Below, in pieces: positions 1-8,757 of a stretch of 64,000 nucleotides of DNA (position 1 is the first letter of the stretch; the number at the start of each line of letters is the position of its first letter). The translations under genes and the position numbers were made by a program. This DNA comes from Pacificispira sp002696645 (GTDB lineage Bacteria; Pseudomonadota; Alphaproteobacteria; UBA8366; Aestuariispiraceae): NCBI RefSeq assembly GCF_048892425.1, contig NZ_JBLZHU010000002.1:124001-188000 (forward strand), written 5' to 3'. Below the pieces are notes generated by a model. It did no database searches, had not been told where the DNA came from, and saw only the letters and a list, made by a program, of their open reading frames with translations.

Positions 1-384
1 TTCGGCCACGAAAAAGGCGATGAAGCCTTAACTCAGATTGGGCGGATCATCACCAGCAGCACCCGGACCTATGATCTTGTCTGTCGCCTTGGTGGTGACG
101 AATTCGCGGCATGGCTGGAAGGGGCCGATGAAAAAATCGCAAAATCCCGGGCCAATACCTTTCTGGAAAAACTCAACGCCTGGCGCCGGGAAAACCTGGG
201 CGAGTCGAACCAGTTTGGGATGTCCATCGGTATTGCCCTGTTCACGGCCGGGCAGAATGAGAGTGTTGACGGCTTGATCGCCCGGGCTGATGCGGCAATG
301 TATAATGCAAAGAAGTGCGGAAAAAATGGTATCGTGTTTGCGGCGGATTCGGATCAAGGCAAAAAGACCGATGGATCACAATAA
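1..384 (+). CDS. GGDEF-domain protein, 3' part only (truncated by window edge)
   Basis: The frame is open from base 1 to the TAA at 382-384, giving the last 127 residues of a diguanylate cyclase domain. It contains the intact active-site loop RLGGDEFAAW and, further on, the typical GGDEF-domain ending (SIGIAL, then ADAAMYNAKKCGKN). An intact GGDEF loop fits synthesis of c-di-GMP from GTP. The bases before the GGDEF loop code for TSSTRTYDLVCR, which lacks a clear RxxD inhibitory site at the usual spacing. The N-terminal sensor part lies outside the window, so localisation and input are unknown. It overlaps the start of the next gene by 14 bases, which suggests translational coupling. Confidence 0.9.
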   Translation, partial: FGHEKGDEALTQIGRIITSSTRTYDLVCRLGGDEFAAWLEGADEKIAKSRANTFLEKLNAWRRENLGESNQFGMSIGIALFTAGQNESVDGLIARADAAMYNAKKCGKNGIVFAADSDQGKKTDGSQ

Positions 385-1663
385 AAACCTTTCAGACCAA
401 GTCCCGGATCATGGAGCACAGAACCAGGATCAAGCCCTCTTGAATGCGTATGAAGATCAGAAAGCGCGCGCCCGAAGCCCAAACACCGACATTCGGATCG
501 CATTGGCAGGTGCCCCAGACACACTGCCCGAAATCCTTTACTTTCTGGCGGAAGACTCAGTTGCGGAAGTTCGGCGCTGCGTCGCCCTGAACGAAAACGC
601 ACCGCGTAAGGCGGACCTGCTGCTGACCCAGGATCATGATGCGTCGATCCGGCAGGAATTGGCCGCGAAGATTGCCCGCCTGACGCCGGAATTGACGGAT
701 GACCGGCGCTCCACCCTGTACAAACTGACCGTTCAGGCGCTGGAAATTCTGGCGGAAGATCAATTGGTGCGGGTTCGGGAAATCCTGTCCAATGCCCTGA
801 AGGACGTGGCCAAAGCCCCCTCCAATGTCATTATCACCCTGGCGCGCGATCAGGCGCTGACCGTTTGCAGTCCCATTCTTGAGTTTTCACCGGTCCTGTC
901 AGACTCGGACTTGCTGGAAATCATCCGATCCAATCCGGTTCAAGGAGCAATGAGCGCCATTAGTCGACGGCAGGCCTTGAAGGAGAGCGTGTCGGATTCA
1001 ATCGCCAAATCGGGCGACGAGGCTGCGATTGCAGAACTTCTGGTCAATGACAGCGCGCAGATTCGGGAAGATACGCTGGACCTGATCATCGACCGGGCAC
1101 CTCAACGCAAATCCTGGCACGAACCCTTGGCCATGCGCCCAAACCTGTCGGCGCGTGCGGTTCAGCGCATCGCCAGCTTCGTTGCCATGAACTTACTGGA
1201 CCGGATGCAGAGGCGCCTGGATTTGGACGATGACGTTATGGTCGCTATGGCAGAGGCGGTGGAACGGCGATTGGCGGAAGACACGCATACAAAGCTGCAA
1301 GAACCGGAATGGGCAAATTCGGATAAACTGGATGAGACGATCGCGCATATGTATGAAGTCGGAACCCTGACAAACAACGCGCTGGAACGGGCGCTGGCAC
1401 AGGGAGAAAAGCGGTTCGTTGTGAAAGGCCTGTCCTTGTTGAGTGGCCTTGCCGCAGAGACGGTTCAGAACATCATCACCAACCGCAGCGCCAAGGCCGT
1501 GATTGCCCTGACCTGGAAGGCGGGACTGAAACCTCATTTTGCCTCTCAGTTACAGTCACAACTGGTCGGGCTCAGCCCGAACGATATGATCCGAACTACC
1601 GAAAATCGCTGGCCCATGTCTGACAACGACATGCAATGGCAGATCGATTTCTACAGCACCTGA
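371..1663 (+). CDS. DUF2336-family helical-repeat protein
   Basis: This gives 430 residues from ATG 371, which lies inside the end of the upstream GGDEF gene. The protein is almost entirely alpha-helical and rich in Leu/Ala/Glu. HEAT-like segments recur (for example LAEDSVAEVRRCVA and LAKDQxxxVR-type repeats around residues 65-200), which is the pattern of the alphaproteobacterial DUF2336 family. The function of that family is not established; proteins of this type often sit beside c-di-GMP or two-component genes, as here. No membrane segment or signal peptide is visible. The overlap with the GGDEF gene suggests a shared transcript and possibly a shared pathway. The family call is by pattern recognition and has not been checked by a profile search. 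Confidence 0.75.
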   Translation: MDHNKNLSDQVPDHGAQNQDQALLNAYEDQKARARSPNTDIRIALAGAPDTLPEILYFLAEDSVAEVRRCVALNENAPRKADLLLTQDHDASIRQELAAKIARLTPELTDDRRSTLYKLTVQALEILAEDQLVRVREILSNALKDVAKAPSNVIITLARDQALTVCSPILEFSPVLSDSDLLEIIRSNPVQGAMSAISRRQALKESVSDSIAKSGDEAAIAELLVNDSAQIREDTLDLIIDRAPQRKSWHEPLAMRPNLSARAVQRIASFVAMNLLDRMQRRLDLDDDVMVAMAEAVERRLAEDTHTKLQEPEWANSDKLDETIAHMYEVGTLTNNALERALAQGEKRFVVKGLSLLSGLAAETVQNIITNRSAKAVIALTWKAGLKPHFASQLQSQLVGLSPNDMIRTTENRWPMSDNDMQWQIDFYST

Positions 1664-1743
1664 CGCCGATATCCTGCTGGAACAGGATATCCTATATACA
1701 TCAAAGCGATCAGGGTAGGATGGGAAGCGCTCTTTGATGGATG

Positions 1744-4700
1744 CTACTCATCCCCATTGCGCACCAATTCATTCCGGGCGCGATTCAACTCGCTGGTTGT
1801 CAGAATCAGGCGCCGCCCCAAATCCCGGGTCATTTCAAAGGCGAAATGCGAATCCTGCCGCGCCATTTCTGAGAAGACTTCGCGATTAAGGCGCAAGGCC
1901 GTGGTTTTTTCACGGGCACGCACCGTCGCGGTCCGTTTAGAATCACACAACAGGGCCAGTTCACCCACCAGCTTATTGGCACCCAATTCAAACAGAACCT
2001 GTTCATTACCATCCGATTCGATCACAACCTCTGCGGCACCGTTCAGGATCACAAAGGCATCTTCGCCATCTTCCCCCTGGCGCATCAGTACTTCACCGGG
2101 ATTGTAAGTCAGCCGCTCGCTGGTAAAGGCCAGAAACTTCAGTTTCGTTGCGTCCAGATTGGCAAATAGCGGCAACTCTCTAAGGCTGCGCGCCTCTGAG
2201 TTCAATGCATCATCCCCATCGCCGGCGGCTGCCTGTCGATCATAATCGGGTACCGCTACCGTGCTATCTTTGGTATCGGATATCTCAGAAATCCGGCCGG
2301 ATTTAAGGTCAAATCGGCGATCATAGGAAATACCGTCCTGTTCGCCTGTTCCGATCCAGACCTGGGTTGTCCCCTCCAATCGCCTTGACAGATTGACTGC
2401 AATTCGCGTGCGCTGCGCCGGATCAATATTACTTAACCCATCAGACAGAATCATAATATCCGGATTTTTCAGGATTGAGCGCACCAGGTTCAATTTCTGA
2501 CGCTGGGCAGATGACAAACGCCCGCCGCCAATGCCGACCTGAAAATTCAAGGCGGTTCTGAGAATGGCCTTTTCAATGCCCAGATCCCGCGATACCTCCC
2601 GCACCACGCCGGAGACTTTCTCAAGTGCATCGGCGCGACCATGAACGATACGGCCAAACAGAATATTATCCAACACGCTGAGCCCCTGATTGATCGTATC
2701 ATCGCGATAGGGTTCAACACCGCCGCCTGGTTCAAACATTTCTGGATGCGATTTGCGAAGGTCATGACGCATCGCCAGAAGGCGCTTTTGCATGGCCTCG
2801 TCTATCAGACCCAGGCGATGCCGCTGCACGGTCAGTTTGAACGGCAGACCCAATACGATGCGACGTTCTTCTGTATCCAGTTCCGTTCCCGCAGCGCGCT
2901 GTTCCGACTTGCGGGCAATCAGTTTCAATTCCGGCAGCATGTCTTCACTGACGAAACTGTATTGATCAAAGAACGGGTGACCCGGTGGTAAATCCTTAAA
3001 CAGATCCACAATAAGGCCCGCACAGCGCAGTCCGATTTCATAGAAATCATCGACCAGATCATGTTTGGTCATCATTGCGCGAATGATCGGGTTTGTCGCC
3101 CAGTTCTCGTATTGCCATTCGTCGGTTTGTGGTTTGCCAAAGATGATATTGCCCGCAACAGAGGCATAGGTGTTATAGCGATCAATGTCATAAGGCTGGA
3201 CCAGATCATCCATGCCGCGCGTGTCCAGCAATGTGCGTATCTTGCCCCGCGCCTCGATCATCTTTTCCGCCAAGTCCGGTTCGCTCTTGGGATCAATCGT
3301 CATCCGCAGGCCCAAGGCGTAAAAATCATCCTCCAATTCCACGACATTCAGTAAATCTGTCGTATGGCCCATCAGATCCACCCGCGTGGCGACACCGGCA
3401 GAGTGATAATCCACCCAATCAGATGTGTGGCTGTAGGGGCTGTTGCCTGAGGCGATCGCTTCAATCACTTCCGATGATCGATTCTTATCGGATTTCTTGC
3501 TGTCCAGCTCTGCCTGGGGTGGCAGTCTGTTCAGACCCACCAGTAAATTCTCCGCAATCGATCCGGCAAAAAAGGTGGGCTCGCCCGAGACATATCCAAT
3601 CCGCGCGCCCACCGTTGCCTGATGCAGGGTCGACACACTGTGCCCCCCCAACACCAGACTGCCGCTGGTTGGTAACAGAATCCGACTCAGTAGCTGAGCC
3701 AGAACATCCTTGGCCGTTCCACTGGTCGTGGTGATCGAAACGGTCTGCGCCGCATCGATGAAAAAGCTGGCATTGTCGATGATCCGCATGCCATCTTCAT
3801 CGGCCCAGGTCACACCGGACGCCTGGACGGTGCCCGCCAGTTTTGGCAGATCGTCTGGCGGGCTGGCGACCAGCGCCTCGTCCATCATGCCGTCTGGTTC
3901 AAACTGACCGATCAACTGTTCGTATTTGATGTTGGAATCCGCAAGCCGCTGATACCAGTTCAGCAATTCCTTCCAGGGGGCGGCCAATTCCTTATAGGCG
4001 GCCAATGCCGCAACCAGGGCCCCCAGTGACAATTCCCCGTACAAGACAAGATACCCGCCAATGCCATAGAACAGAAATGGCGTCATCTGATTGATAAAAT
4101 TATTCACGAATTTCATGAAGAATTTGCGTTGGAATATTTCCAGCCGGACCCAGAATATTTGACCCAGGCGACGCGATATATCCGACAATACAAAGCCTGT
4201 ATTGTTATGCACCCGGACATCCTGGACACCGATCACAACCTCGCCGACGCGGTTGGACAGGCTTCGGACATGCCGCACCCGCTCCTTGCCCAGCTGGTTG
4301 ATTTTGCGCTGCATTTTGGGGATGATATACCCCTGCAGCGGCACCAGGGCTGTGGCAGCAATCCCCATCATCGGATCCTGAATGAACAGGAACAAAATGA
4401 CCGTCAGGAACATGCCGCCCTGATAGACCGGCAGGACAATGGCATCGCCGAAGAATCCGCCCAGAGGTTCGACCTCTGCGGTCACCATCGTCACAACCTC
4501 TCCCGCAGAGGTTTTCTGGAATTGAGGAATGGGAAAGCGCAAGGTGCGTTCGATCAGAATATAGCGCAGGCGGCGCAACAACCGCTCTGCCATGACACCG
4601 GCAAATGTGTTGATCCGCATCTTGAACATACCGTTAATGCAGACCAGTATCAGGAACAGGCCGCACAGCAGGAACAGATAAGACAACCGTTCCATTGTGA

Positions 4701-4935
4701 ACCCGAACATATCTGTCAGATTATAGCCGAAAACAACCACATCCACGATTTCATGGGGCACCGGTACACCGGCATCCGTCGCCTTTGTGGGATCCTTAAT
4801 CGCCTTGTTGATAATCGTTTTTGGCAGATCGAATGAATAGTACAGAAACGGAAAGGAAAGCAGCGTCAATACAAGCGCCATGATCTGCTCGCGTTTGGAA
4901 TACGCCCAGACGAATCCATACATTGTTTTGTACAT
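1744..4935 (-). CDS. ABC transporter-like protein with degenerate ATPase, large insertion and C-terminal cyclic-nucleotide-binding domain
   Basis: The protein has 1063 residues. Residues about 15-340 form an ABC exporter-type membrane domain with several hydrophobic segments and the usual TSAGE-type coupling region near 142. An ATPase-like domain follows, but every catalytic motif is altered. The Walker A position reads TTTSGTAKD (402-410, no GKS/T). The signature is LSSAQ (807-811). The Walker B end is ILSD (829-832) instead of LLDE, and the H-loop position has GEQD. A segment of roughly 300 residues (about 470-745) separates the Q-loop region from the signature. Residues about 920-1045 are a cNMP-binding domain with an intact-looking phosphate cassette (GELALL at 991-996, R1001, TATV). 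A G-rich purine stretch precedes ATG 4935. It may be a regulated membrane scaffold rather than an ATP-driven pump; that is inference. Confidence 0.8.
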   Translation of the reverse strand: MYKTMYGFVWAYSKREQIMALVLTLLSFPFLYYSFDLPKTIINKAIKDPTKATDAGVPVPHEIVDVVVFGYNLTDMFGFTMERLSYLFLLCGLFLILVCINGMFKMRINTFAGVMAERLLRRLRYILIERTLRFPIPQFQKTSAGEVVTMVTAEVEPLGGFFGDAIVLPVYQGGMFLTVILFLFIQDPMMGIAATALVPLQGYIIPKMQRKINQLGKERVRHVRSLSNRVGEVVIGVQDVRVHNNTGFVLSDISRRLGQIFWVRLEIFQRKFFMKFVNNFINQMTPFLFYGIGGYLVLYGELSLGALVAALAAYKELAAPWKELLNWYQRLADSNIKYEQLIGQFEPDGMMDEALVASPPDDLPKLAGTVQASGVTWADEDGMRIIDNASFFIDAAQTVSITTTSGTAKDVLAQLLSRILLPTSGSLVLGGHSVSTLHQATVGARIGYVSGEPTFFAGSIAENLLVGLNRLPPQAELDSKKSDKNRSSEVIEAIASGNSPYSHTSDWVDYHSAGVATRVDLMGHTTDLLNVVELEDDFYALGLRMTIDPKSEPDLAEKMIEARGKIRTLLDTRGMDDLVQPYDIDRYNTYASVAGNIIFGKPQTDEWQYENWATNPIIRAMMTKHDLVDDFYEIGLRCAGLIVDLFKDLPPGHPFFDQYSFVSEDMLPELKLIARKSEQRAAGTELDTEERRIVLGLPFKLTVQRHRLGLIDEAMQKRLLAMRHDLRKSHPEMFEPGGGVEPYRDDTINQGLSVLDNILFGRIVHGRADALEKVSGVVREVSRDLGIEKAILRTALNFQVGIGGGRLSSAQRQKLNLVRSILKNPDIMILSDGLSNIDPAQRTRIAVNLSRRLEGTTQVWIGTGEQDGISYDRRFDLKSGRISEISDTKDSTVAVPDYDRQAAAGDGDDALNSEARSLRELPLFANLDATKLKFLAFTSERLTYNPGEVLMRQGEDGEDAFVILNGAAEVVIESDGNEQVLFELGANKLVGELALLCDSKRTATVRAREKTTALRLNREVFSEMARQDSHFAFEMTRDLGRRLILTTSELNRARNELVRNGDE

Positions 4936-5113
4936 TAAAACCCTGCCCCCCTAGGCATTGGCGACACCAGAATTTTCACTTGATCCCCGTCACCCCTACT
5001 ATTGCGCTGATAGTCTACCGACTAGTCAAGCCCGATAAGGGGATACCCCCATCCTGTAATGCACTTGATAAGCTCTTAAATGCGAAACATTGCCACTATA
5101 CATTCAAAATCTT

Positions 5114-5884
5114 CTAAGTGGCGAATTGTTCCTTCAGAATCCGCTCTTCCAGATTATGCTCCGGATCAAACAGGATAATCGCGGCCATGCTGGGGTCTTC
5201 CACAATTTCCACATGGCGGACATTGCGCACTTCCGTAGAATCCGCGACGGCGCTGACGGGGCGCTTGGCAGTTTCGCGGGCGTGAAACTCAACCGAGGCA
5301 GAGCGCGGCAATAGAGCCCCCCGCCACCGCCGGGGACGAAAGGCGCTGATCGGGGTCAGCGCCAAGAGACCCGCGCCAAGCGGGACAATCGGACCATGCG
5401 CCGACAGATTATACGCGGTGCTGCCCGCTGGCGTTGACAACAAAACCCCATCACAGACCAGCCCGTTCAGCCGCGCTACACCATCGACACGGATATCAAT
5501 CTTTGCCGCCTGTCTGGTTTCACGAAACAGGGAAACTTCATTGATAGCCAACGCTTCTTCAACACCCCCGTCGACGCGCGTGACCCGCATACGCAGGGGA
5601 TGCAGCATCAATCGGCCCGCACTGGCGATACGCTCATACAGCTTGTCGGGACTGTATTCATTCATCAGAAAGCCCACAGTACCCCGATTCATGCCGTAAA
5701 TTGGCTTACCGATCCCGATGTAATGGCGCAGCGTATGCAGCATAAAGCCATCCCCGCCCAAAGCGACGATCACATCCGCCTCTTCCGGCGTTGTAATATT
5801 TGGATATGCCGCGCGCAATTCACTCAGCGCTTGCAACGCCCGCGCGGCATCTGATGACACAAAAGCGAGCTTTTGGTCCGCCAT
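5114..5884 (-). CDS. nadK: NAD kinase
   Basis: This cytosolic enzyme phosphorylates NAD to NADP. The protein has 256 residues from ATG 5884, chosen because AGGAGAGG stands directly upstream; an in-frame ATG further out would add a non-conserved stretch. Diagnostic motifs are VALGGDGFMLHTLR (GGDG at 43-46), GMNRGTVGFLMNEY (65-77), LVCDGVLLSTPAGSTAYNLSA and the Pro/Ile-rich ALTPISAFRPR. The length is normal for the short proteobacterial form. It is divergent from the molybdenum-cofactor operon that starts at 6002. Confidence 0.95.
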   Translation of the reverse strand: MADQKLAFVSSDAARALQALSELRAAYPNITTPEEADVIVALGGDGFMLHTLRHYIGIGKPIYGMNRGTVGFLMNEYSPDKLYERIASAGRLMLHPLRMRVTRVDGGVEEALAINEVSLFRETRQAAKIDIRVDGVARLNGLVCDGVLLSTPAGSTAYNLSAHGPIVPLGAGLLALTPISAFRPRRWRGALLPRSASVEFHARETAKRPVSAVADSTEVRNVRHVEIVEDPSMAAIILFDPEHNLEERILKEQFAT

Positions 5885-6001
5885 TAAACCTCTCCTGCGC
5901 CCGGAATAAAACGGAATAGATAAATCTGATGGCGGCGCGCTTGCCATAGACCCTGCTTGGCGCACACACTAGCGCAATCACTTAGACAGGGGAAAGCACC
6001 T

Positions 6002-6511
6002 ATGTATCGTCGCGCCTTTCAGGTTTCATTGATTTTCACAGTGGCGCTGATTTTCATGCTGCCCCCCCTTCAGAGCACCCTTGCCGATGAAAGCGATCAT
6101 GAAGGATATTATTACCCAACGCCGCAAACTGAGGAACGGTATAGACCCCGCGTGAATTCCGTAGCAGAGGCAGATCGACGCACCCGCATCGCCTTCACGA
6201 CCGGCCTGACGGCGCAGATGCTGGCCTCGCCCAGCCCGCCCCGCTTTGCGATTTTTGCGAAAGGGGATGGGGCCGATAAACTGATCATCGTCAGTATCAC
6301 AGATGGTGCTTACAACACCCTGTATCGATTGCGGGCCCTGCTGGCCATGCTGACCGCTTATGCCCGCAGCAGCCCGGCTTTTAACGGATTTCCCAATCCG
6401 GAGAATTTGACCTTTCTGGATATGGTCTATCTGATTGGCTTTACGGAAATCACGGTGTCCGATGGTCGGGATATCGCCCATCGCATCTATCTGGACCCAA
6501 ATGCTGAATGA
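6002..6511 (+). CDS. Secreted protein of unknown function linked to molybdenum-cofactor genes
   Basis: The protein has 169 residues. ATG 6002 follows AGGGGAAA at good spacing and starts a clear signal peptide (basic MYRR, hydrophobic core to about residue 25, then LADES). The mature part begins with HEGYYYP and contains RRTRIAFTTGLTAQM, a FAIFAKGDGADKLIIV strand and an ISDG/VSDGRD-type ending. Homologues beside fdhD and mobA in related bacteria are often labelled 'molybdopterin-guanine dinucleotide biosynthesis protein A', but this is not the MobA fold; the real mobA is at 8747. A periplasmic location is inferred from the signal peptide. It is the first gene of a run of five closely spaced or overlapping genes. 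Confidence 0.75.
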   Translation: MYRRAFQVSLIFTVALIFMLPPLQSTLADESDHEGYYYPTPQTEERYRPRVNSVAEADRRTRIAFTTGLTAQMLASPSPPRFAIFAKGDGADKLIIVSITDGAYNTLYRLRALLAMLTAYARSSPAFNGFPNPENLTFLDMVYLIGFTEITVSDGRDIAHRIYLDPNAE

Positions 6512-6521
6512 CCGAACGCAC

Positions 6522-6950
6522 ATGAAAAACGATAACGCCAATGCCCGCGAAGACGCTGAAATCCTGTTCGCCAATGAACGGTTTTATGCCGCCTTTGCAG
6601 GGGGGGATGAAGCGGCAATGGTCGCGCTGTGGGCGGAAGATGGCACGGTCTGCTGCCTGCATCCGGGTTGGGTACCCCTGCAAAACCGCCGCGAGATTAT
6701 GGCCAGTTGGTCCGCCATTCTGCAGGCGCCGCCGCCGGTTGCCTGTGTCGCGCCATCAGTTCTGTCCCTGGGGCCAGAAGCCGCCGCCGTAATCTGTTGG
6801 GAGCAGATCGGCGATAATTTTTTGATCGCAACCAATCTATACCGCTGGGAAAGAGACGCCTGGCGCATTGTTCACCATCAGGCCGGGCCGGTAAATGGGC
6901 GACCGCCGGATGCCCTGATCGCCGCAGCCCGTTCCCAAACCGCAAACTGA
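6522..6950 (+). CDS. SnoaL/NTF2-like protein (DUF4440-type)
   Basis: The protein has 142 residues from ATG 6522; an in-frame ATG at 6501 that overlaps the previous gene is also possible. The sequence fits a small cone-shaped NTF2-like fold. It has an N-terminal helix with NERFYAAFAGGDEAAMVALW, then TVCCLHPGW with a conserved His-Pro, the ING/RREIMASW helix, and a C-terminal strand TNLYRWERDAWRIVHHQAGP. Proteins of this fold bind small ligands or act as simple isomerases; the ligand here cannot be read from sequence. Its stop codon (6948-6950) directly abuts the fdhD start, so it is part of the same operon. Confidence 0.75.
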   Translation: MKNDNANAREDAEILFANERFYAAFAGGDEAAMVALWAEDGTVCCLHPGWVPLQNRREIMASWSAILQAPPPVACVAPSVLSLGPEAAAVICWEQIGDNFLIATNLYRWERDAWRIVHHQAGPVNGRPPDALIAAARSQTAN

Positions 6951-7850
6951 ATGATATTAAAGGCCACGATGACTGACTATATTCTGGGTCCAAATCCAAC
7001 CAACCCGCATCTGACGCAACAGGTCGAGGGATGGGATCAAAACGGGGATCCCGTGACCACCGCCGTTGTCGTGGAACGCCCCCTGACCCTGTTCCTGAAC
7101 GGTCAGGAAATTGTCACCAATATGACGATTGGCGATTATCCAGCCTATCTGGCAGTAGGCTATCTGTTGAACCAGAACATGCTGCGCGCCGACGACAAGA
7201 TCACCGCGATTGACTATGACGACGATCTGGAAACCGTCGTGGTGCGCACGGAGCGGGAAACCAATTACGAAGAAAAACTGAAAAAGAAAGTCCGGACATC
7301 CGGTTGCGCCCAGGGCACGGTGTTTGGCGATCTGATGGAAAAGATCGAGGACAGCCAGTTGCCCGATGGACAGGTATTGAAGACATCCTGGATGCAAAGC
7401 CTGACAAAAAAGATCAACATGACCGACAGCCTGTATCTGCAGGCCGGCGCGATCCATGGCTGTGTGCTGTGTCAAGAAGATCGCCCGCTTGTTTATATGG
7501 AAGATGTCGGGCGCCACAATGCCGTGGACAAGATTGCAGGTTATATGTTCCTGGAAGGGCTGACGCCGGAAGATAAAATCTTTTACACGACCGGGCGCCT
7601 GACATCTGAAATGGTGATAAAGACGGTACAGATGGGCATCCCGATCCTGATTTCCAGATCCGGTTTTACCGCCTGGGGGGTTGAGCTGGCGCGTCAGACC
7701 AACCTGACCCTGATCGGCCGGGCCCGGGGAAAACGTTTCACCGCCCTGGCGGGGCAACAGCGCATCGTCTATGACGCCGACGCCTTTGATGCCGAAGACG
7801 AACCAAAAACCGCAGGTCGAAAGGGGGGGAGCAGATCTGATGCCGCCTGA
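6951..7850 (+). CDS. fdhD: Formate dehydrogenase accessory sulfurtransferase FdhD
   Basis: FdhD passes sulfur from IscS to the molybdenum cofactor of formate dehydrogenase, which is needed for activity. The protein has 299 residues. It shows TSGCAQGTVFGD with a single Cys119 (the E. coli CxxC pair is CxxG here, as in many homologues), GAIHGCVLC, the hallmark EDVGRHNAVDK, FYTTGRLTSEMVIK and ISRSGFTAWGVELA. ATG 6951 directly follows the preceding stop; an internal ATG at 6969 is an alternative. No formate dehydrogenase structural gene is in the window, so the client enzyme must be encoded elsewhere. Confidence 0.95.
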   Translation: MILKATMTDYILGPNPTNPHLTQQVEGWDQNGDPVTTAVVVERPLTLFLNGQEIVTNMTIGDYPAYLAVGYLLNQNMLRADDKITAIDYDDDLETVVVRTERETNYEEKLKKKVRTSGCAQGTVFGDLMEKIEDSQLPDGQVLKTSWMQSLTKKINMTDSLYLQAGAIHGCVLCQEDRPLVYMEDVGRHNAVDKIAGYMFLEGLTPEDKIFYTTGRLTSEMVIKTVQMGIPILISRSGFTAWGVELARQTNLTLIGRARGKRFTALAGQQRIVYDADAFDAEDEPKTAGRKGGSRSDAA

Positions 7851-8757
7851 TGCATCTGCGACCAACATAACGGCCTTAAGGCCCATGGATATTCTGCGCG
7901 CCATTGACGCGGCCATTGAAGAGCATGGGAATTGGCTGACCCGCTGGCATCGGGCGCTGGTCTGCGAATTACCACCTGACAGAGATGTCATTGCGGAAAA
8001 CTCAGCGGACCTGACCGCATTTGGACGCTGGCATGATCAGCATCGCCGGGATCCCTTGCTGGCCCAGATGGCGTTTCAAGATTTATGGCAGGAGTATTCG
8101 GCCTTGCACGACGCGGCGCGATCCGTTGCCCGGCTGGCGACGACAAGGCCCGTATCTGCCCAGGACTATGATGGTGTGGTGGCGAAATCGGACGCCTTTC
8201 TGACCAGAGCGCGCCGTATTCGGGATGCATTTCGCAAGGCGGTGTCGGACCTGGACCCCCTGACGGGCCTGAGCAATCGCACCACCATGAATGCCGAACT
8301 GGCCGCTGAATATGAGCGCGCGGTTCGCACCGATACGCCGTGCTGTATCGCCCTTGCAGATATCGACCATTTCAAGAAGGTGAACGACACCTATGGTCAT
8401 GGAATCGGGGATCAGGTCCTTGCCGCCACTGCCGGACGGTTTCTGTCGCAATTGCGGCCCTATGATTTGATCTATCGCTATGGTGGGGAGGAATTCCTGC
8501 TGTGCCTGCCCAATGCCGACCCGAAAACAGCCGCCGTAGTGTTAGGGCGCCTGCGCATGGCCCTGTTCGAACGGGCCATCCCATTGGAAGATAACACGGA
8601 TCTGTCGGTTTCCGCCTCCTTTGGGTTTGCCCAGATTATCGGATCGGCCCCCTTAAAGGAAATCATCGCCCAGGCCGATCAGGCGCTGTACCAGGCAAAA
8701 CAGGCCGGTCGGAATTGCGTCATCGGATTTACCAAGGATGTGACCCATGACGCATAA
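7840..8757 (+). CDS. Diguanylate cyclase with N-terminal CZB-like domain (DgcZ-type architecture)
   Basis: The protein has 305 residues. ATG 7840 follows an AAGGGGGGAG stretch and overlaps the end of fdhD. Residues about 17-100 match the chemoreceptor zinc-binding fold by pattern (H29xxW32, FGRW at 61-64, ALH90). However, the position normally held by the metal-binding Cys is Thr59, and the first His of the later HxxxH pair is Tyr86. The C-terminal GGDEF domain is complete: LADIDHFKKVNDTYGH, an RPYD inhibitory site (206-209) and YGGEEF at 214-219. It should therefore make c-di-GMP with product feedback. Its place between fdhD and mobA suggests that it senses something tied to molybdenum enzymes, which is inference. 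Confidence 0.88.
   Translation: MPPDASATNITALRPMDILRAIDAAIEEHGNWLTRWHRALVCELPPDRDVIAENSADLTAFGRWHDQHRRDPLLAQMAFQDLWQEYSALHDAARSVARLATTRPVSAQDYDGVVAKSDAFLTRARRIRDAFRKAVSDLDPLTGLSNRTTMNAELAAEYERAVRTDTPCCIALADIDHFKKVNDTYGHGIGDQVLAATAGRFLSQLRPYDLIYRYGGEEFLLCLPNADPKTAAVVLGRLRMALFERAIPLEDNTDLSVSASFGFAQIIGSAPLKEIIAQADQALYQAKQAGRNCVIGFTKDVTHDA

Noticed and set aside
4129..4836. 235-codon open frame on the plus strand opposite the ABC-like gene
   Set aside because: It is a mirror of the transmembrane-coding region, has a low-complexity Gln/His composition and no motif.
6957..7991. 344-codon open frame on the minus strand, opposite fdhD
   Set aside because: FdhD on the other strand has all hallmark motifs; the antisense product is Gln/His-rich with no family pattern.
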